Under the pieces are notes generated by a model. That model worked only from the letters and a program-made list of their open reading frames with translations. It did not search any database and was not told the origin of the DNA. Shown here piece after piece: positions 9,365 to 21,111 of a stretch of DNA of 62,000 nucleotides. The position numbers were made by a program, and so were the translations under genes. The DNA comes from Gnetum montanum (taxonomy: Eukaryota; Streptophyta; Gnetopsida; Gnetales; Gnetaceae): the NCBI GenBank assembly GCA_015680685.1, contig MNCI01015740.1, positions 9,806 through 71,805 of the forward strand. The letters run 5' to 3'. Every line of letters begins with the position of its first letter. Positions within the stretch are counted from its first letter, which is position 1.

Positions 9365-11389
9365 ATCTCCTCCTCCTTTTAACTTAGTTATGGGTGGATG
9401 GCCAACCACGCTAATCATTTAAAAAACTCTTCAGTTTTTCAAATTTTTTATTTTACAACCTTTTGTTTTACATGTTCTTTATTTTACATTTTTTTATTTT
9501 TTATGTCATTAATATTTTCTAATTTTTATTTTACACCATCGTTAGTACATTTGCTAATTCTTGAATATTTCACACTTGCTTTTATATTTTCTTTTATTTT
9601 GGTGTGATTTTCTAACTTTTTGTTAATAAGTGCTAGGTACATTGGTAACGCGTAATTTGATGGTGGCATGTACTATTATGTTTATTTGATTGTTGGTGTT
9701 TGGTTTTTGGGTTTGAATTTCATTACAGATAATTAGGACATGGTTTCTTTTCATGTAACAGGTAGTTAGTCCACAACATCCACCCATACACACACTCTAT
9801 GGTTTTCCTTGTTTTGGAAATGTGTAGTCCCTTTATCATTAATAAAACTTGAATAAATTTGTGACTTTGGTAGTTTTCGGAATTGGGAAGGATTCAAAGG
9901 TTTGAACAGGGTGTGGCTTCAAGGGGATTCAATATTCTTTGTGCTTTTCTATTTTCTTGGATTCATGTGTGTTTCCATGAATTTATTACCATTCCATGCC
10001 AATCAATAAAGGAATTTGAATAATTTCTTGGATGGTGTGGTTCTCATTAGGAAAAAAGAAAACAATGAGAATTCAAAGCACACCCCTTGAACAAAATAAA
10101 TGCATATGTCTTCACATGGTGTGGTTCTCATCAAGAAAAGAAAAAGAAGAAGAAGATGAGGATTCAAAGCATACCCCTTGGACAAAATAAATGCATGTGT
10201 CTTTGCATGGTGTGGTTCCCATTTCAAAAGAAAGAGAGAAAAATCAATGGGAATTCAAAGCACACCCCTCAGATAGAATAAATAGACTACAAGAACTGGT
10301 TATGGGAATCTTCTCCGCTAACTAAGGCCCTTCCTCACTTCCTACTTCTTCTCTAATTTGGAATGGTGTTTGTTCTGTGGGAGCACTCTTATGTCTCAAG
10401 GAATGGATTAGTCTTAGAATGTTGATGTGAAGTCACGAAACATGGTTGGTTTTGGTGTAGACTAAGGATGGATTCTATCAAGTCATTTAACCACAAAATC
10501 CATAAGGGACTTCATTTGACCATAATCAGGAACTCCATTCCACACTCTCTCATCCATCTATTCTTTCGATGTCTCATCTCACTGCTAGTTTCATGTTCTT
10601 GATTCAATGTCTTGGTTTGATATGTTAGAATTCTAAGTTAGTTTCTTCTAGGTTCTATGAAGCCCATGGATTCTTTGGTTTGAAGTTATGCAAGGGAAAA
10701 AGGCCTGCACTTGCTTTGGGGAGGACCCACTTGCATATATTTTGGTTGCGTTAGTTATGTTCTTTATTCTTAGACATTTTTACAATCAAATTCTCTTTTG
10801 TTTACCCCATCAATGACATTCAGTTTTACACATCTTCACAATAGTTTTCAATGAATTCTTCTTTTCATTTTTGTGAAGTCTTATACCCTCTTCAAATATT
10901 TCCTTGTATTGTACTTTTTTAAATTTAATGGACCACTTAATTTAATTAATCCTATTTGTTAGCCTTCCCACTAACACTACTCAAGGAACCAATCAACCAC
11001 AATCACAACCTAGCTGAGTGTAACCATCAACAAGGAAAGACATTTAATAGTTATGTGTTACACATTGCTTACTAATTCATGATTTTGTTGTGATTGCAAT
11101 GGGAAGCATGGACTGGAAGCGAGACTACCTTCACTAAGGATAACACAGTAGTATCATAGAATGAGAACCGTTCATGATCAAAGGATCTCTTCTCTCTCTC
11201 ACATTCTCCTATTGCCAAGAGGTGTTGGATGTTAGTGATATCTAGGATGTTCACTTCTCTTTTCATAAACACCCCATTTTGTAAATATTGTAATTCGATA
11301 CGCTTGGGCACTTAGAGTCTATATATTTTATGTGTTGTATAGAACTTGTTCCTACTCTTCTTCACTCAAAGATGAGTTTTCATTCAATC
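9365..11389 (+). other. D spacer between integrase and PPT
   Basis: Noncoding, but alignable with the same interval in A and B. Shared landmarks include the GGGGAGGACCCAC motif near 10715 and the TTGTTGTGATTGCAATGG start-like string (ATG at 11099). In A the extra ORF begins at the equivalent ATG; in D it is missing and sequence runs on to the PPT. Confidence 0.6.
10033..10285 (+). repeat. ~88-bp tandem repeat, 3 copies
   Basis: Copies start at 10033, 10117 and 10208 with TGGTGTGGTTCTCAT, an A/G-rich middle of variable length, then GAATTCAAAGCAYACCCC. A and B each have one copy at the equivalent place (about 22396-22490 on the - strand; about 48839-48905 on +), so the triplication is specific to D. 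Confidence 0.85.
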
Positions 11390-11398
11390 GTGGGGGTA
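11390..11398 (+). other. Polypurine tract of D
   Basis: GTGGGGGTA immediately before the TG of the LTR. The same string precedes the 3' LTR of A, and AATGGGGGCA precedes that of B. In this class the tract primes plus-strand DNA synthesis. Confidence 0.75.
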
Positions 11399-12211
11399 TG
11401 ATAAACCATTGTTTGCTATCTGCTCTAACATCAGGTACGCGATGTCGAGGCCTTGATCTGATGTTGCAAATCCAACATCGGGGTATATTCCCAAATCTAT
11501 AAATACTAGGCCTAGGCTTCAGTTTTGCTAGTATTTTTTAGTTTAGTTTTCAAGTAGAGTAGCGAGGCTCTTGTTGTTTCTTTTCCTCAAAGTTAGAATA
11601 TTTTCTGAGTTCCCGCAGAAGGAGTCTAAAGTGTGTACGGTTCCTTGTTTGAACACTAATGTACTTGAGCGTAGTAGTGTGACAAAAATAAAATGAACTC
11701 TTTTGACAATCCTTGTAGCACTGAGAATAGCATAATATTTTTTTATTACTCTTTACTTTAATGTATTTGAATTAAGCAATTTATTTCTAGTTGATTAATG
11801 AACATGAGCATGGCCTCTTTGATCATTCATATAGTACTTGGTAACCTAGCAATGCTTAACATTTGGTAGCCTAGTAGTGCCATTTGTGTTCAAGAAAGTG
11901 GGACGGTTACTTGTGTTAGGCTAGCTAGGAAATAGACTTTAGTTTTCAATCTACTCTACCCTTATTCTTGTTGTAGGTGATTACATCCATAAAATATAAA
12001 TGACAAAAATTCATATATCTCAATTACACTTAAACCATAGCCTTGAACCTCACAAGTGTAGTTGGGAAGACAATGAACGTTCTCAATGCCATTTTACTTC
12101 CTAGAGAAACTAGTGTATAAGATAACTATAGGTCCATGGAATTCGATCGAATTATGCGTAACACCTTTGTGATTCATATGGTTGGGCATAGGGGTACCTT
12201 GCTACTCATCA
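11399..12211 (+). repeat. 3' LTR of D (813 bp)
   Basis: Starts TGATAAACC after the PPT and ends CTACTCATCA. It has a U3 dyad (11460-11479), TATAAATA at 11498-11505, and a distal region matching families A, B and C in outline (TTGGTAACCTAGCAATG-type direct pairs; GGGAAGACAATGA; GGGGTACCTTGCTACTCATCA end). The flank begins ATAAC (12212-12216), which would be the target duplication. Confidence 0.85.
11460..11479 (+). promoter_or_regulatory. U3 dyad of D LTR
   Basis: GATGTTG, six bases, CAACATC: perfect 7-bp inverted arms about 20 bp upstream of the TATA box, with further GATGTC/CATC half-sites from 11429 on. Dyads at the same place in families A, B and C have other core sequences. Confidence 0.55.
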
Positions 12212-13528
12212 ATAACTAATTAGTCAATTTTTGAGCTTGAGCATCTTGGAAAACACAAATATGTGATGAAAGAACTCAAGGGTATAAAAATACCAAGGGA
12301 GAGCTACAAGTGCATCTTGTCATGACAAAGGTTAGGCTTCTACCTTAATAAATCTTTTAAATTAAAAATTTCATGATGAAATATAGAAGATTTGGAATCT
12401 AAATGTGAGTCTTATAGAAACTTTACTTATAGTAGCCTACAATGTTTTCAAATGTCAAAATGCAAACAATCAACAATGGTTTAATAAAGAGTGTAGGTTA
12501 GTTAGAATTTTGTTAAAGACTTGAAAGTCACCAAATACTCAAGTCATATAAAACTTTGATTTGGGCTAAGAAGATACAATTTTTCAAACAATTATAGACT
12601 AGTTTATTAAAAATGATAAAGAAATATTTTAGGTGTTTTTGACATTTAATTCAAAGCAAGAATAAAATAAATTATTCTTTCTTTCAAAAAGATGTTGAAA
12701 ATTTTTATCAAGTTTTGTTTCAGCAAGATGACATAATAGAAGAATTCCATAATAGTAATAACATATTTTAAAATTCTTTTGATGATATAATGCAAAGTAT
12801 AAAAAACTTGACATTAGAAAAAACTATTGCTATAAACAACTTATAAGGAGAAATGCTTAAATGAGAAGGACCATTGGTATGGAACATCATTTGGAAGAAG
12901 CTAAGTTTATCTATGCAAATGGGGTTAGAAAATGAATGGTGTATGTAATTATGATCTTTTAAAAAGGGGACAAAAAGGTCTAAATATTTATATATTGATT
13001 GTAATCAAAAATATTTTTATCCAACTTTTGAACATTATTCTAGAATCTATACTTTAAAGGTCTACTAAAGTAAGAGGATGAGGCATATGAAATGGAAGTA
13101 GAAATTAGTCTATAATTATGTCTTAAATGAGTTTATAATACTGATGGCTTGAAAAGCTTGAAAGTTAGATCTTTGAATTTCAAGAAGGACTAGATGTTGA
13201 TTCATTTATTGATAATGAACCTAATCTTGAAAGCTACTTCAAGTAAGTTACTTATACATGAACCTATGGGAAGTATTTTTAGATAAGTATGAATGATGCA
13301 CTTTAATAAAATGATTGTAACAATACTGTTTTAGCTCACCATTATCCTAGTATGTGTGTGTGGTTTGAGCCACATCTGTATTAATTAAATTATGTGTGGT
13401 TCTATTATGCCCTATTTGAGATGTCTGTGATGGCTAATGTTGGTTTTCTAATTTGGTATTATGTAGTATGTGATAGTCATAGCTTTTGCTTTGAGAATAA
13501 TTTTGATTTGGGGTTGGGGAATGGGGGA
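12212..13528. other. AT-rich decayed DNA, nothing recognised
   Basis: No long frame, RNA gene or repeat boundary visible. Short protein-like stretches around 13150-13250 are too broken to name. Confidence 0.5.
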
Positions 13529-13650
13529 GATGTGGTTAGAAACCCAAAATAATTATAATATAAGTATATCCCAAGATATATGAAAAAAAGCATTACACAC
13601 CAGATTCAAACCCATTCAAGAGTCTTACCACTAGGCTAATATTTCATTGG
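13529..13650 (-). repeat. tRNA-like short repeat, copy 1 (SINE candidate)
   Basis: Shares about 120 bp with copy 2. Read on the - strand it has TAGCCTAGTGGTAAGAC (A-box like, TRGYnnAnnGG) and GGGTTTGAATCT (B-box like) about 30 bp apart, the arrangement of an internal RNA polymerase III promoter. Its far end reads into a shared TTATTTTGGGTTTCTAACC sequence. No poly(A) tail or target duplication was found. Confidence 0.45.
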
Positions 13651-14054
13651 TCATAATACTTTTGATAGTGTGGTAGTAAATTTTATTATGTAGCTTGGTT
13701 ATGAGGAATTTTATATGTTTTAAATGTTTAATGCATTACATACTAGATATATGGTTATGATTATAATTTTAGTTTTGTACATTGTAGCTAGGTATCATGA
13801 TGATGGAGAAGTGGCACACATGGAAAATAGCTCATCAAGTATGATAATTATGATGATATGCTAGTTATATGTTTGACTGTTATTGTACAATTTCTATTAG
13901 TATGGTTTTTGAGGTTGGTTAGATGTCTTGAATATTAGAGATGTTTATTTTGCATATGATGGGATTTGAACTCATGACTTTTCAAAGGTGGTTTTAGGAT
14001 ATTTATAATCAAAAGTAATATTTTATTTAGGAAGGTGGTTGGTTGTGGTGGGGG

Positions 14055-14205
14055 TTGATGTTGGAACTCAAAATAATTGAAACATAGGTATACCCCAAGA
14101 TTTAAAGAAGTTTATAACTCAGTGCTATCTAGTGAAATCAAACCTATGACCTAGAGTTATGAGGTCAAGACTTGTACCACTAGGCTAACACCTCATTACT
14201 AATAT
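14055..14205 (-). repeat. tRNA-like short repeat, copy 2 (SINE candidate)
   Basis: The - strand reads GTTAGCCTAGTGGTACAAG (A-box like), CCTCATAAC, then TCATAGGTTTGATTTC (B-box like) and a shared unrelated 3' part (GGGGTATACCTATGTTTC, then TTATTTTGAGTTCCAACATC). The CAT-containing loop recalls a tRNA-Met, but the match is loose. A third B-box-like fragment (TTTGAACTCATGAC on +) is at about 13966. Confidence 0.45.
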
Positions 14206-15119
14206 TTTATTTTATGGTTTTTATTGGCATCATAAAAAATATTTTTAAGAGTAAGTTATTTAGCACTTAACAATAGTAAAATACATTTTAATAAGAATTT
14301 TAGCTTACATAATACTTGACAAACACTAAGATAATAAGAGATCTCTTTTTCTTATGAAGTGGATTTGATGTTTCTTCAACAAATCTAATTTATTTAGTAG
14401 ATTTGATTCCTCTAAAATTTCCCTATGGAGCATTCTATATTACTTCCAAATTCTTCAAGCAATGTTGAAATTTTGCTTCTTCTATTGATGTAGAAATTTC
14501 TCTTAATTCTCAAAATGTAGATTTACAAGATAGCAAGAAAAACATTATGATGCCTTATTCTAGTAATGTTGTTGTAACCAAGACACCTAAATTTTTTTCT
14601 TTCTAATAATATGTATGAGTTATTGGTTACTAATTTTTCATCACAATATATGTTCATTTAAATATTGGATTACTTATCCATAATTGAAGTTTCATTTCAT
14701 AGTTAAATAATTTTGGCCAAGAGGCCAATACTTCTGGAGCAATGGGGGGAGGAGGGAGTGTATTTTGTTGTCCTCCATGTCATGCACCACATAAGATGCC
14801 ACAATGGAGAAAAACATGATGGAAAGTCCATGTCATGGAAAAAAAGACGATGTAAAGTCCATGCCATGGAAAAAAACACTATGAATCAAATTAATAGAAC
14901 TTTTCACAAGAATTATTATTGAATAACGTATAGTCATTCTGATTTTGGTTTTCAATATAAATATTAATTCTCAATTAATCAATTTGAGATTTTATTAATT
15001 TGTAAAATATATAAGATTCTCTTAGCCAAATAATAGATATATATTATAAATATATAACTAACCTAGTGTGATAAAAAAACATGATATCTAAGTTCTTCAT
15101 GCCAAGTATTATTCTTATT
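14206..15119. other. AT-rich DNA, no gene recognised
   Basis: Contains a small direct repeat (GTAAAGTCCATGCCATGGAAAA-like units at about 14819-14875). The frame 14713-14922 is produced by this repeat and matches nothing I know. Confidence 0.4.
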
Positions 15120-15570
15120 TTTTTCTACTTGTTGAGTTAGACAATGCTTTGATGGTACAACATATCCTAGATATAGGGTCTTGTATATATAAGCATGCAA
15201 TATTTATCATTTGTAAGTGGACTCTAGATTTGGATGTATAATCTAAAGGATATGCTAAAGTTCTATATTTTGTCAAGTTATATAATCTTCTGTTGATTTT
15301 TTAGAAAGTTGAGTAGGAAATTGTTAATCTCCTTGGTCCCATTAAGCATATGGAGTATATTTCTATAACTTTTGATACTTGTAGATGCTTTTCTATTAAT
15401 ATCAACTTTCTCAATCATAAAAAAGAATTGGTAGTACAAGCAGGAGGAAAGACTTACATTCAACCAATTACATATCATAATCTTCTTAATTCTTACAACT
15501 TTTGCCATCATGAAAAACATTTTTTTAATACTTATCTTTTCTGCTCAAGAAAAGATATTTTGAAAAGAAA
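15120..15570 (+). pseudogene. LINE ORF1-like fragment (nucleic-acid-binding domain and zinc knuckle)
   Basis: In one + frame the text runs WTLDLDV, KLYNLLLIF*KVE, IVNLLGPIKHMEYI, then TCRCFSININFLNHKKELVV, AGGKTYIQPITYHNL and NFCHHEKHFFNTYLFC. The W.P.F.V / L..LP..FW / IG..LG / R.....D.....P..I / Q.I.Y..LP..C..C...GH....C pattern is that of the DUF4283-plus-CCHC segment of plant L1-type LINE ORF1 proteins. The knuckle is imperfect. Frames before 15350 carry stops. The rest of the LINE is not recognisable nearby. Confidence 0.5.
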
Positions 15571-15613
15571 AATCTTGTTAAAGTTGAAGATAGAAAAAAA
15601 AAAAACAATATGA

Positions 15614-16829
15614 AGTTGAAGCCATAAAAAATCAAGTTCATGTTAATAATAAGAATGATCAAATTGCAATAAAGAATCCAAAGAAGAAAAAATTTCCTTT
15701 GTATATTTTTGCTAGTATTAGATAAAGTATTAAACAACCTAGACAGATAGCTCGTAAGGAAAATTATTCCTTGCCTAACAAGAATATTATTAACTCAAAG
15801 ATTAAAACTAGTATTGACAAGAAGGTTATAGTTAATGGTAAAGATTCTTGATATAGGATTAATAACAAGTGACAAGGTAAATATTTTCTACCAATGGTAC
15901 CACCTTCTTATTTTGAAGCAAATATTAGTATTAAGGCATAACTCTATATCTCAAATCCTTTTACTATTTTAAGTTCAAGCATGGATGTTAAAAAGTGAGG
16001 TAAAGTTATTAGGATTGGGACCTTCCATTTGAATAATTAATTATCTTCACTTGTTTTTTCAAAGTTTCAATTGAAAGGTTGTACACTTAAGTAAACAATC
16101 CTAAAATTAGAAAATTTTTTCTTTCTATATTTTTTTATGATGTCTACTTAGTGTCAAGCTTATGATATACTCTAAATTTTCTTTCCATATTATTAATATG
16201 TTTTTTGAGATCTAATACACTCCCTTCCCTCCAAATATGTTTTAATCAATGGCATTACTAATTGAGTGCAAAACAAAAAAATCTTGAATTAAATTAGGAT
16301 TATTTTATAAACTTTGTTTTTAAATTTTTCTTTCTTTGATGAATATCTAAGAAAGTGGAATAGAATATCATATTAGTTTTTAACCTAGGGTAGTGGATGA
16401 TTTCTTTGATCTTAGTGTATCTCTTCCTTAGTGCTACCAATGCCTACCTAGAAGCTTGATGAATGTATGTCATGTGAGTTATGTCAGGTAGGGCTTCATT
16501 ACTATTTTCCTATTAAATATTTATTATGGAAATTCTCTTTTTTCCCTTTGATTTGAGGTGTAATAGGATTGTACATGTATGATGTTGATTTCTAGAGAAA
16601 ATGGCTAAGATGTTTGCTTTTGTGAATTTCTATGTAATATAATTTTTAAAGGGGTTATCATGGAATTTTCCTTTTTTTATTAGCAGAGGTGTAATAATTA
16701 GATTCTTGAAAGCCTTTAGTTCTTCTAGGTTTTATGTGATGGAATTTTCCTTTGGATTTTGTGCACTTTAGTCAATGAGGGTTTTTGAATTTTTATCATT
16801 TTTATTACTTAATCTTCTTCCTATAACTA
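15614..16829. other. AT-rich DNA, no gene recognised
   Basis: May continue the LINE relic (AAGAATCCAAAGAAGAAAAAA-type basic coding up to about 15700), but frames are broken and no motif can be named. Confidence 0.4.
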
Positions 16830-17117
16830 TATAAGACATTCCACCTAAATCAAGACATCTTAACTTTCATCTCTTATGACTTAGCAAAATGTTTGATTCC
16901 TTTCAAGATGTCTCACCTAGAATCTCTACTGAAACTTCCAAGATTTCTTAGCATTTCCAAAACCTCTAACTTAAACTTAATTCTAGAAGAACCAAGATGT
17001 CTCACTCTTCTCTAGATATGTAACTAAGGATAAACCCTAACTCTACCAAGATATCTTAGAAGAAGCTACTAGCATTTCTAGCAAGATATCTCTACTTAGT
17101 CAAAATGTCTTGCCATC
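16830..17117. repeat. Cluster of AAGATGTCTT / AAGACATCTT units, left half
   Basis: At least seven units of AAGATRTCTT or its complement occur here (for example 16851, 16905, 16993, 17048, 17082). More occur just beyond element A (30167-30255), so the two halves were contiguous before A inserted. AAGATATCTT copies are perfect palindromes. The last 5 bp, CCATC (17113-17117), are the left target duplication of A. Confidence 0.65.
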
Positions 17118-18007
17118 TAATGAGTGGTGAATACCCCTATGTTTAACCATATGAATCACTAAGCGTTCATGTGTGATCTAGTCAAATTTTGTGGATTCTA
17201 TGTCTTTCGATATACTAGTCTCTAGGAAGTGAACTTATCCTAACAATCATTCATTATCTTCCCAATTACACTTTTCAAGTACAAAGTTATGATTAAGCAT
17301 AATTGAGGCATATGATTTTTATTATTTTTATGTTTTACATTTTGGGTGCTTGAAATAAAGGATGAAAAGAATGAAGTAATTTAATTGCTAATTTATTCTC
17401 ATTAACTATACCTAACTAATCCTAACATAAGCATCTATTCCCACTTGTCATACACATCCTAAACACGTTTAGCACTACTGGGTTATGAAACATGAAGCAT
17501 TATTGGGATTACCAAGCACCAAGCATATGCTTGAAGTGGTTGTACTTATGTGCTTAATTAATTGCTACTTAATCTAGCTTAGTTTAGCCTAATTAATTAT
17601 TAAATTACTTAAAGCATTAAAGGAAGTCACATAGGACATTAAATGCATAAATAAATAATTAATCTATTTCCAAGTGTTGCAAGGTTTATCAAAAAGCTCA
17701 TCTTTATTGCCACATACACTACGATGCTCAAGTATAATAGAGCTTGAATAAAAATTCATATACTCTTGACTCCTACTACGAGCACTTAGAAAAATATTCT
17801 AACTTCCAAATGACAAAATTACAAGAACTCTACTACAACTATGACAAGACATGCCATAAACACGATGGGTAAGCATGTATTTATAGGCAAAAATAGAGAC
17901 TACATTGATGGGGTGACATCAACGCATTAAATCATGTGTCGATGGGTCCTAGTTGATAGGGCCTAGTCCACGGGGCCCAATTGACATAACCAATCCATGA
18001 TTCAACA
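17118..18007 (-). repeat. 3' LTR of A
   Basis: Direct copy of 29285-30161 in the same orientation. On the element strand it begins TGTTGAATCATGG right after the PPT and ends CTCATTA (TG..CA with the final CA now TA). TATA-like TATAAATA is at 17878-17885 on the - strand. U3 carries CATCGAC, GTTGATG and CATCAATG units. Confidence 0.88.
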
Positions 18008-18016
18008 TACCCCCAC
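18008..18016 (-). other. Polypurine tract of A
   Basis: On the - strand GTGGGGGTA abuts the LTR start, preceded by TTTTCATTCAATC exactly as in D (11381-11398) and nearly so in B. It primes plus-strand synthesis in this class. Confidence 0.78.
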
Positions 18017-18247
18017 GATTGAATGAAAACGTGTCCTCGAGTTCTTTACAAATTTGGAAAGATATGGAATTATTGACTGATGATAAACATACAACAAACA
18101 TAACAAACATAAACAAACACTAAGTGCTGGGGTGTATTGATATATAATTATTATAATTTTTTTGGTATTCAAGACTACAAAATTAAAGACTAGGACAAAA
18201 TTTGATGAACACACTCTCCTTTGATGGTGTAAAGATGATGGAGAAGT

Positions 18248-21111
18248 TTAAATGGTCCTAAGTAGTGGAGGCCCTTGAGGTTTTGAGGGACCTTTTCTTG
18301 CTTCAAGAACACACAGTGGTTGAGGCTGTTGTGGTTGTCTTGTTGCTATTGTAACTTCTAGTGGAAGACAGAAAGTATCTAGTAATGTTTTCGTCTTCTC
18401 CTCCTTACTCTTAGAATCATGCATGGTCCACATAGCTTCACCAATGTGGGCTAGAATGGGCACATCCCAAGGACAAGGCATTGTTGGGAATAGCTCATTG
18501 ACATTGACAAACTAGGTAGCAAATTGTTTGCATTTGATATCAAATGCCATAAGTGCATTTTTCAATTCTTGGTAGTAATTTATTCTTGTGGCTAGGATCT
18601 CAGCAATTGATCTTTGTTTAGGGAATATTGCCCTAAGAACTTTGAGTTCAGTGTTTGTAGTCTCAAACTTTTTCTTGGTCTCCTTCTGGTGCTTGAACTC
18701 TACCTTGTATAATAAGAATAAGCTAGTCACATATTTTTCTAACTCTGACCATGGGCATTCGATAGTTAGCATTGCCAAGTTTGCATATCTAAGATTGACA
18801 AACTCCATGTATTCAATCATCTCTTCAATCTACAACTCCTTCATGTGAATCTCTTCTTTATTGTAGGCATCTATCTCATCAATGATGGGTTATCACACTT
18901 CTTTTCCTTGCTGGAGTTGTTGAAGGGTCTCATTGACTTTTTCCTTAGCCATCTAGATGTGTCTTTTGTTAAGTTCTTTCTATAGGTCAACCTTATCTCT
19001 ATAGTGGTTCTTGACTCTCTCAAATTTGAAAGCCTCATTCTTCTAGGTAGCAATCTCGATTGTAGATTTTTGGCATAAGGCATGGACTTTCTTCATAGAG
19101 AGATTTCTATTCTTTGCTGCCAATCTTCTAAGCTCAGTGTTCACCCTGGCTAGCTACTCCTGTTGTTGATGGATGAATTCCCACATTTTTTGTTTCTACA
19201 CATCAACATTCCACAAGTGATGATTTTTGTGGTTAACATCACATTATCTTGGCATGTTTGGACCAAGTTCTTTTGAACTAAATATGTTTTAGCCTTGGCC
19301 ATAGATTAGTCAAAGACATTTGTCACCATCCCTGCCTTAACCCATTTGAGTCTATCCTTAAGTTATTGAAAAGCTTCATCTCTTGTCAGTGCAAGGTTGA
19401 GGAGCATAGGATTAGCACGATGAGCTCTTAATTTGGCAAATTATATGGCCAAGCATTGGTTTTGTGCTTGAGCTATTTTGAGTTTCCCTTCTAATATGAT
19501 GCACTTGCCCTTTACTTCAAGTAGTTCCAACTAGGTTGCAATGATATTATTTGGAAAATGAAAGATATCTAGAATCAGTTGCCCAATTCCCACTAGTTGG
19601 TCTAGCAACTCTTCATGATGGGCTGCACTTAGCTCCCCACTAATAGTTTCTATAGAAATCTACACATCTTTAAGTGTAGAAACATTTGGTACAAGCATTG
19701 CAAGTGCATTCAAAGCTTCAGTGATTCTATCAACAACCTTCTTTGCTATTTTCTCCTATCCTTGGTGCCACATCACCAATACAGTTACCCCTTCATCCTT
19801 CTTCAAGTACATCAAAAAGGTAGCAACATTCCTAGAGATATTATGGAATTGATGTTATTACGAGAAAGACATTATTAGCTCTCAGGCATTAGGATTCAAC
19901 CTCATGTGCAACTGTGTTCTTTGGGCTAAGAATATTGGCCCACCTCCCTCCATCTGGCTAATTGTTTAAGACACTTTGTTGAGGTAACTCATTATAGGAT
20001 AGTACATAGATGGGTGCCCACCACTTACTCCTGCTTACTATTCTTGCTCACATAAGAGTTTCTCTTAGATTTTGTATAGGTGCTCAATGGCTATGTAGGC
20101 CTCTGACGTTGTTTCTTGAGTGGGTGGTGGAGGTGGTAGTGGTTGCTCCTCTTTTTTTGATGTAGCATGGGTATTATCCTTCATCATTTCAGACTAGGAG
20201 GTGATGGGAGTATGCCTGATTATATCATTGGCATAGTAAACTATCCTTGCCCTTTTATAAATTTTTCTAATAAGGCATGGAAATGGTAGGGTTTTCCTTC
20301 CATGTTTGTTCTCTTTGAAGTGCTTCTCTGTCTCTAGATAGATCAGTTCTGGAAGGTTAATAAATAATTTCTTACTTAGAGTGGCACAAGCATGGGCAGA
20401 GAAGGCTGTCACCATGCTGAGCCTCACCATTGGATTGAGGTGATAGGCCACTATCTTGAAGTATATACACTCCACCGGTGTGAGCACACTAAACTCCTTA
20501 TGGTCAACCCCATAACACTACTGGGTCCACTCCATTTTTACCTTAGGGTGTACTTGGGTTGAGATTTCTACCAAATGCATGCTAGAATCATGCAAGCCAA
20601 GAGCCTACATAATCACTTCTACTAAGTTAGATACTTGAATGTCCTTGATTTTCATAGTGGCTCTTGCCTTCATACTATTCCAAAAGAGATATGTCTCTAC
20701 CATGTATCACTTCCAATTAGTAGTGATGATAGGCCAAATTGGAGAGCTTTGCAATTATGTCTTAACTTCTAGTAGAGCATGTTCCAAGAATGGTCCAAAG
20801 TTTAGTTCTTGGAGAACTAAGTGTTACACATTGTGAGGCTTGATCATATCTAAGCAAGCTTATGTCAATGTGACCTCAAATATTGGTACAACCCTTAGTG
20901 CCTCTCCTCTTTGGGATTGTTCAATCATAGCCTCTTCTTCAAGAATTTGTCAAACAAATTCTCCTTTAGGCTCCTCTCAAAGAGGTCCAATTGTATGAGT
21001 TTCTACTGCTTACTCCTGAGCTTCTTCTTCCTAGCACCTTCTAGTTCTAGGTCATTTGTCCTTTGGTTGTGATGGTTCTCCTTCTTGTAGGTGTTTTAGT
21101 CTAGGTGCCAT
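18248..21111 (-). pseudogene. Extra ORF of A in the env position (~954 codons, decayed)
   Basis: From ATG at 21111 (- strand; MAPRLKHLQEGEPSQPKDK) one frame can be followed for about 1.9 kb with only in-frame stops. A single frameshift near 19,200 moves it to a second frame that continues to TAA/TAG at about 18248. Visible parts: an acidic N-terminal third; a segment LTPVECIYFKIVAYHLNP with NLPELIYLETEKHFKENK (about 20490-20300); a Pro run PLPPPPPTQE (about 20130); and a C-terminal half rich in Glu/Lys/Leu heptads typical of coiled coil (18820-18512). I see no convincing signal peptide or membrane segment, so calling it an envelope protein would be wrong on this evidence. Athila elements carry an ORF of unknown role here. 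D and B lack it. Confidence 0.7.

Larger units (their letters stand above)
8995..12211 (+). mobile_element. D: Athila-like Ty3/gypsy element, 3' remainder
   Basis: Begins in mid-integrase (about 8995-9003), where it becomes alignable to the reverse complement of element A around 23460-23480, and ends with a complete LTR. The spacer after the integrase stop aligns to that of A (21112-23080) and B. It lacks the long extra ORF that A has before its 3' LTR. The upstream part should lie left of T1, outside the window. Confidence 0.75.

Noticed and set aside
9398-9607. Phe/Leu-rich + strand frame resembling a membrane protein
   Set aside because: T-rich tract in the conserved D spacer; the equivalent interval in A is not open.
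18248-21111. Calling the extra ORF an envelope gene
   Set aside because: No signal peptide, membrane span or fusion-type feature is visible; only its position is env-like.
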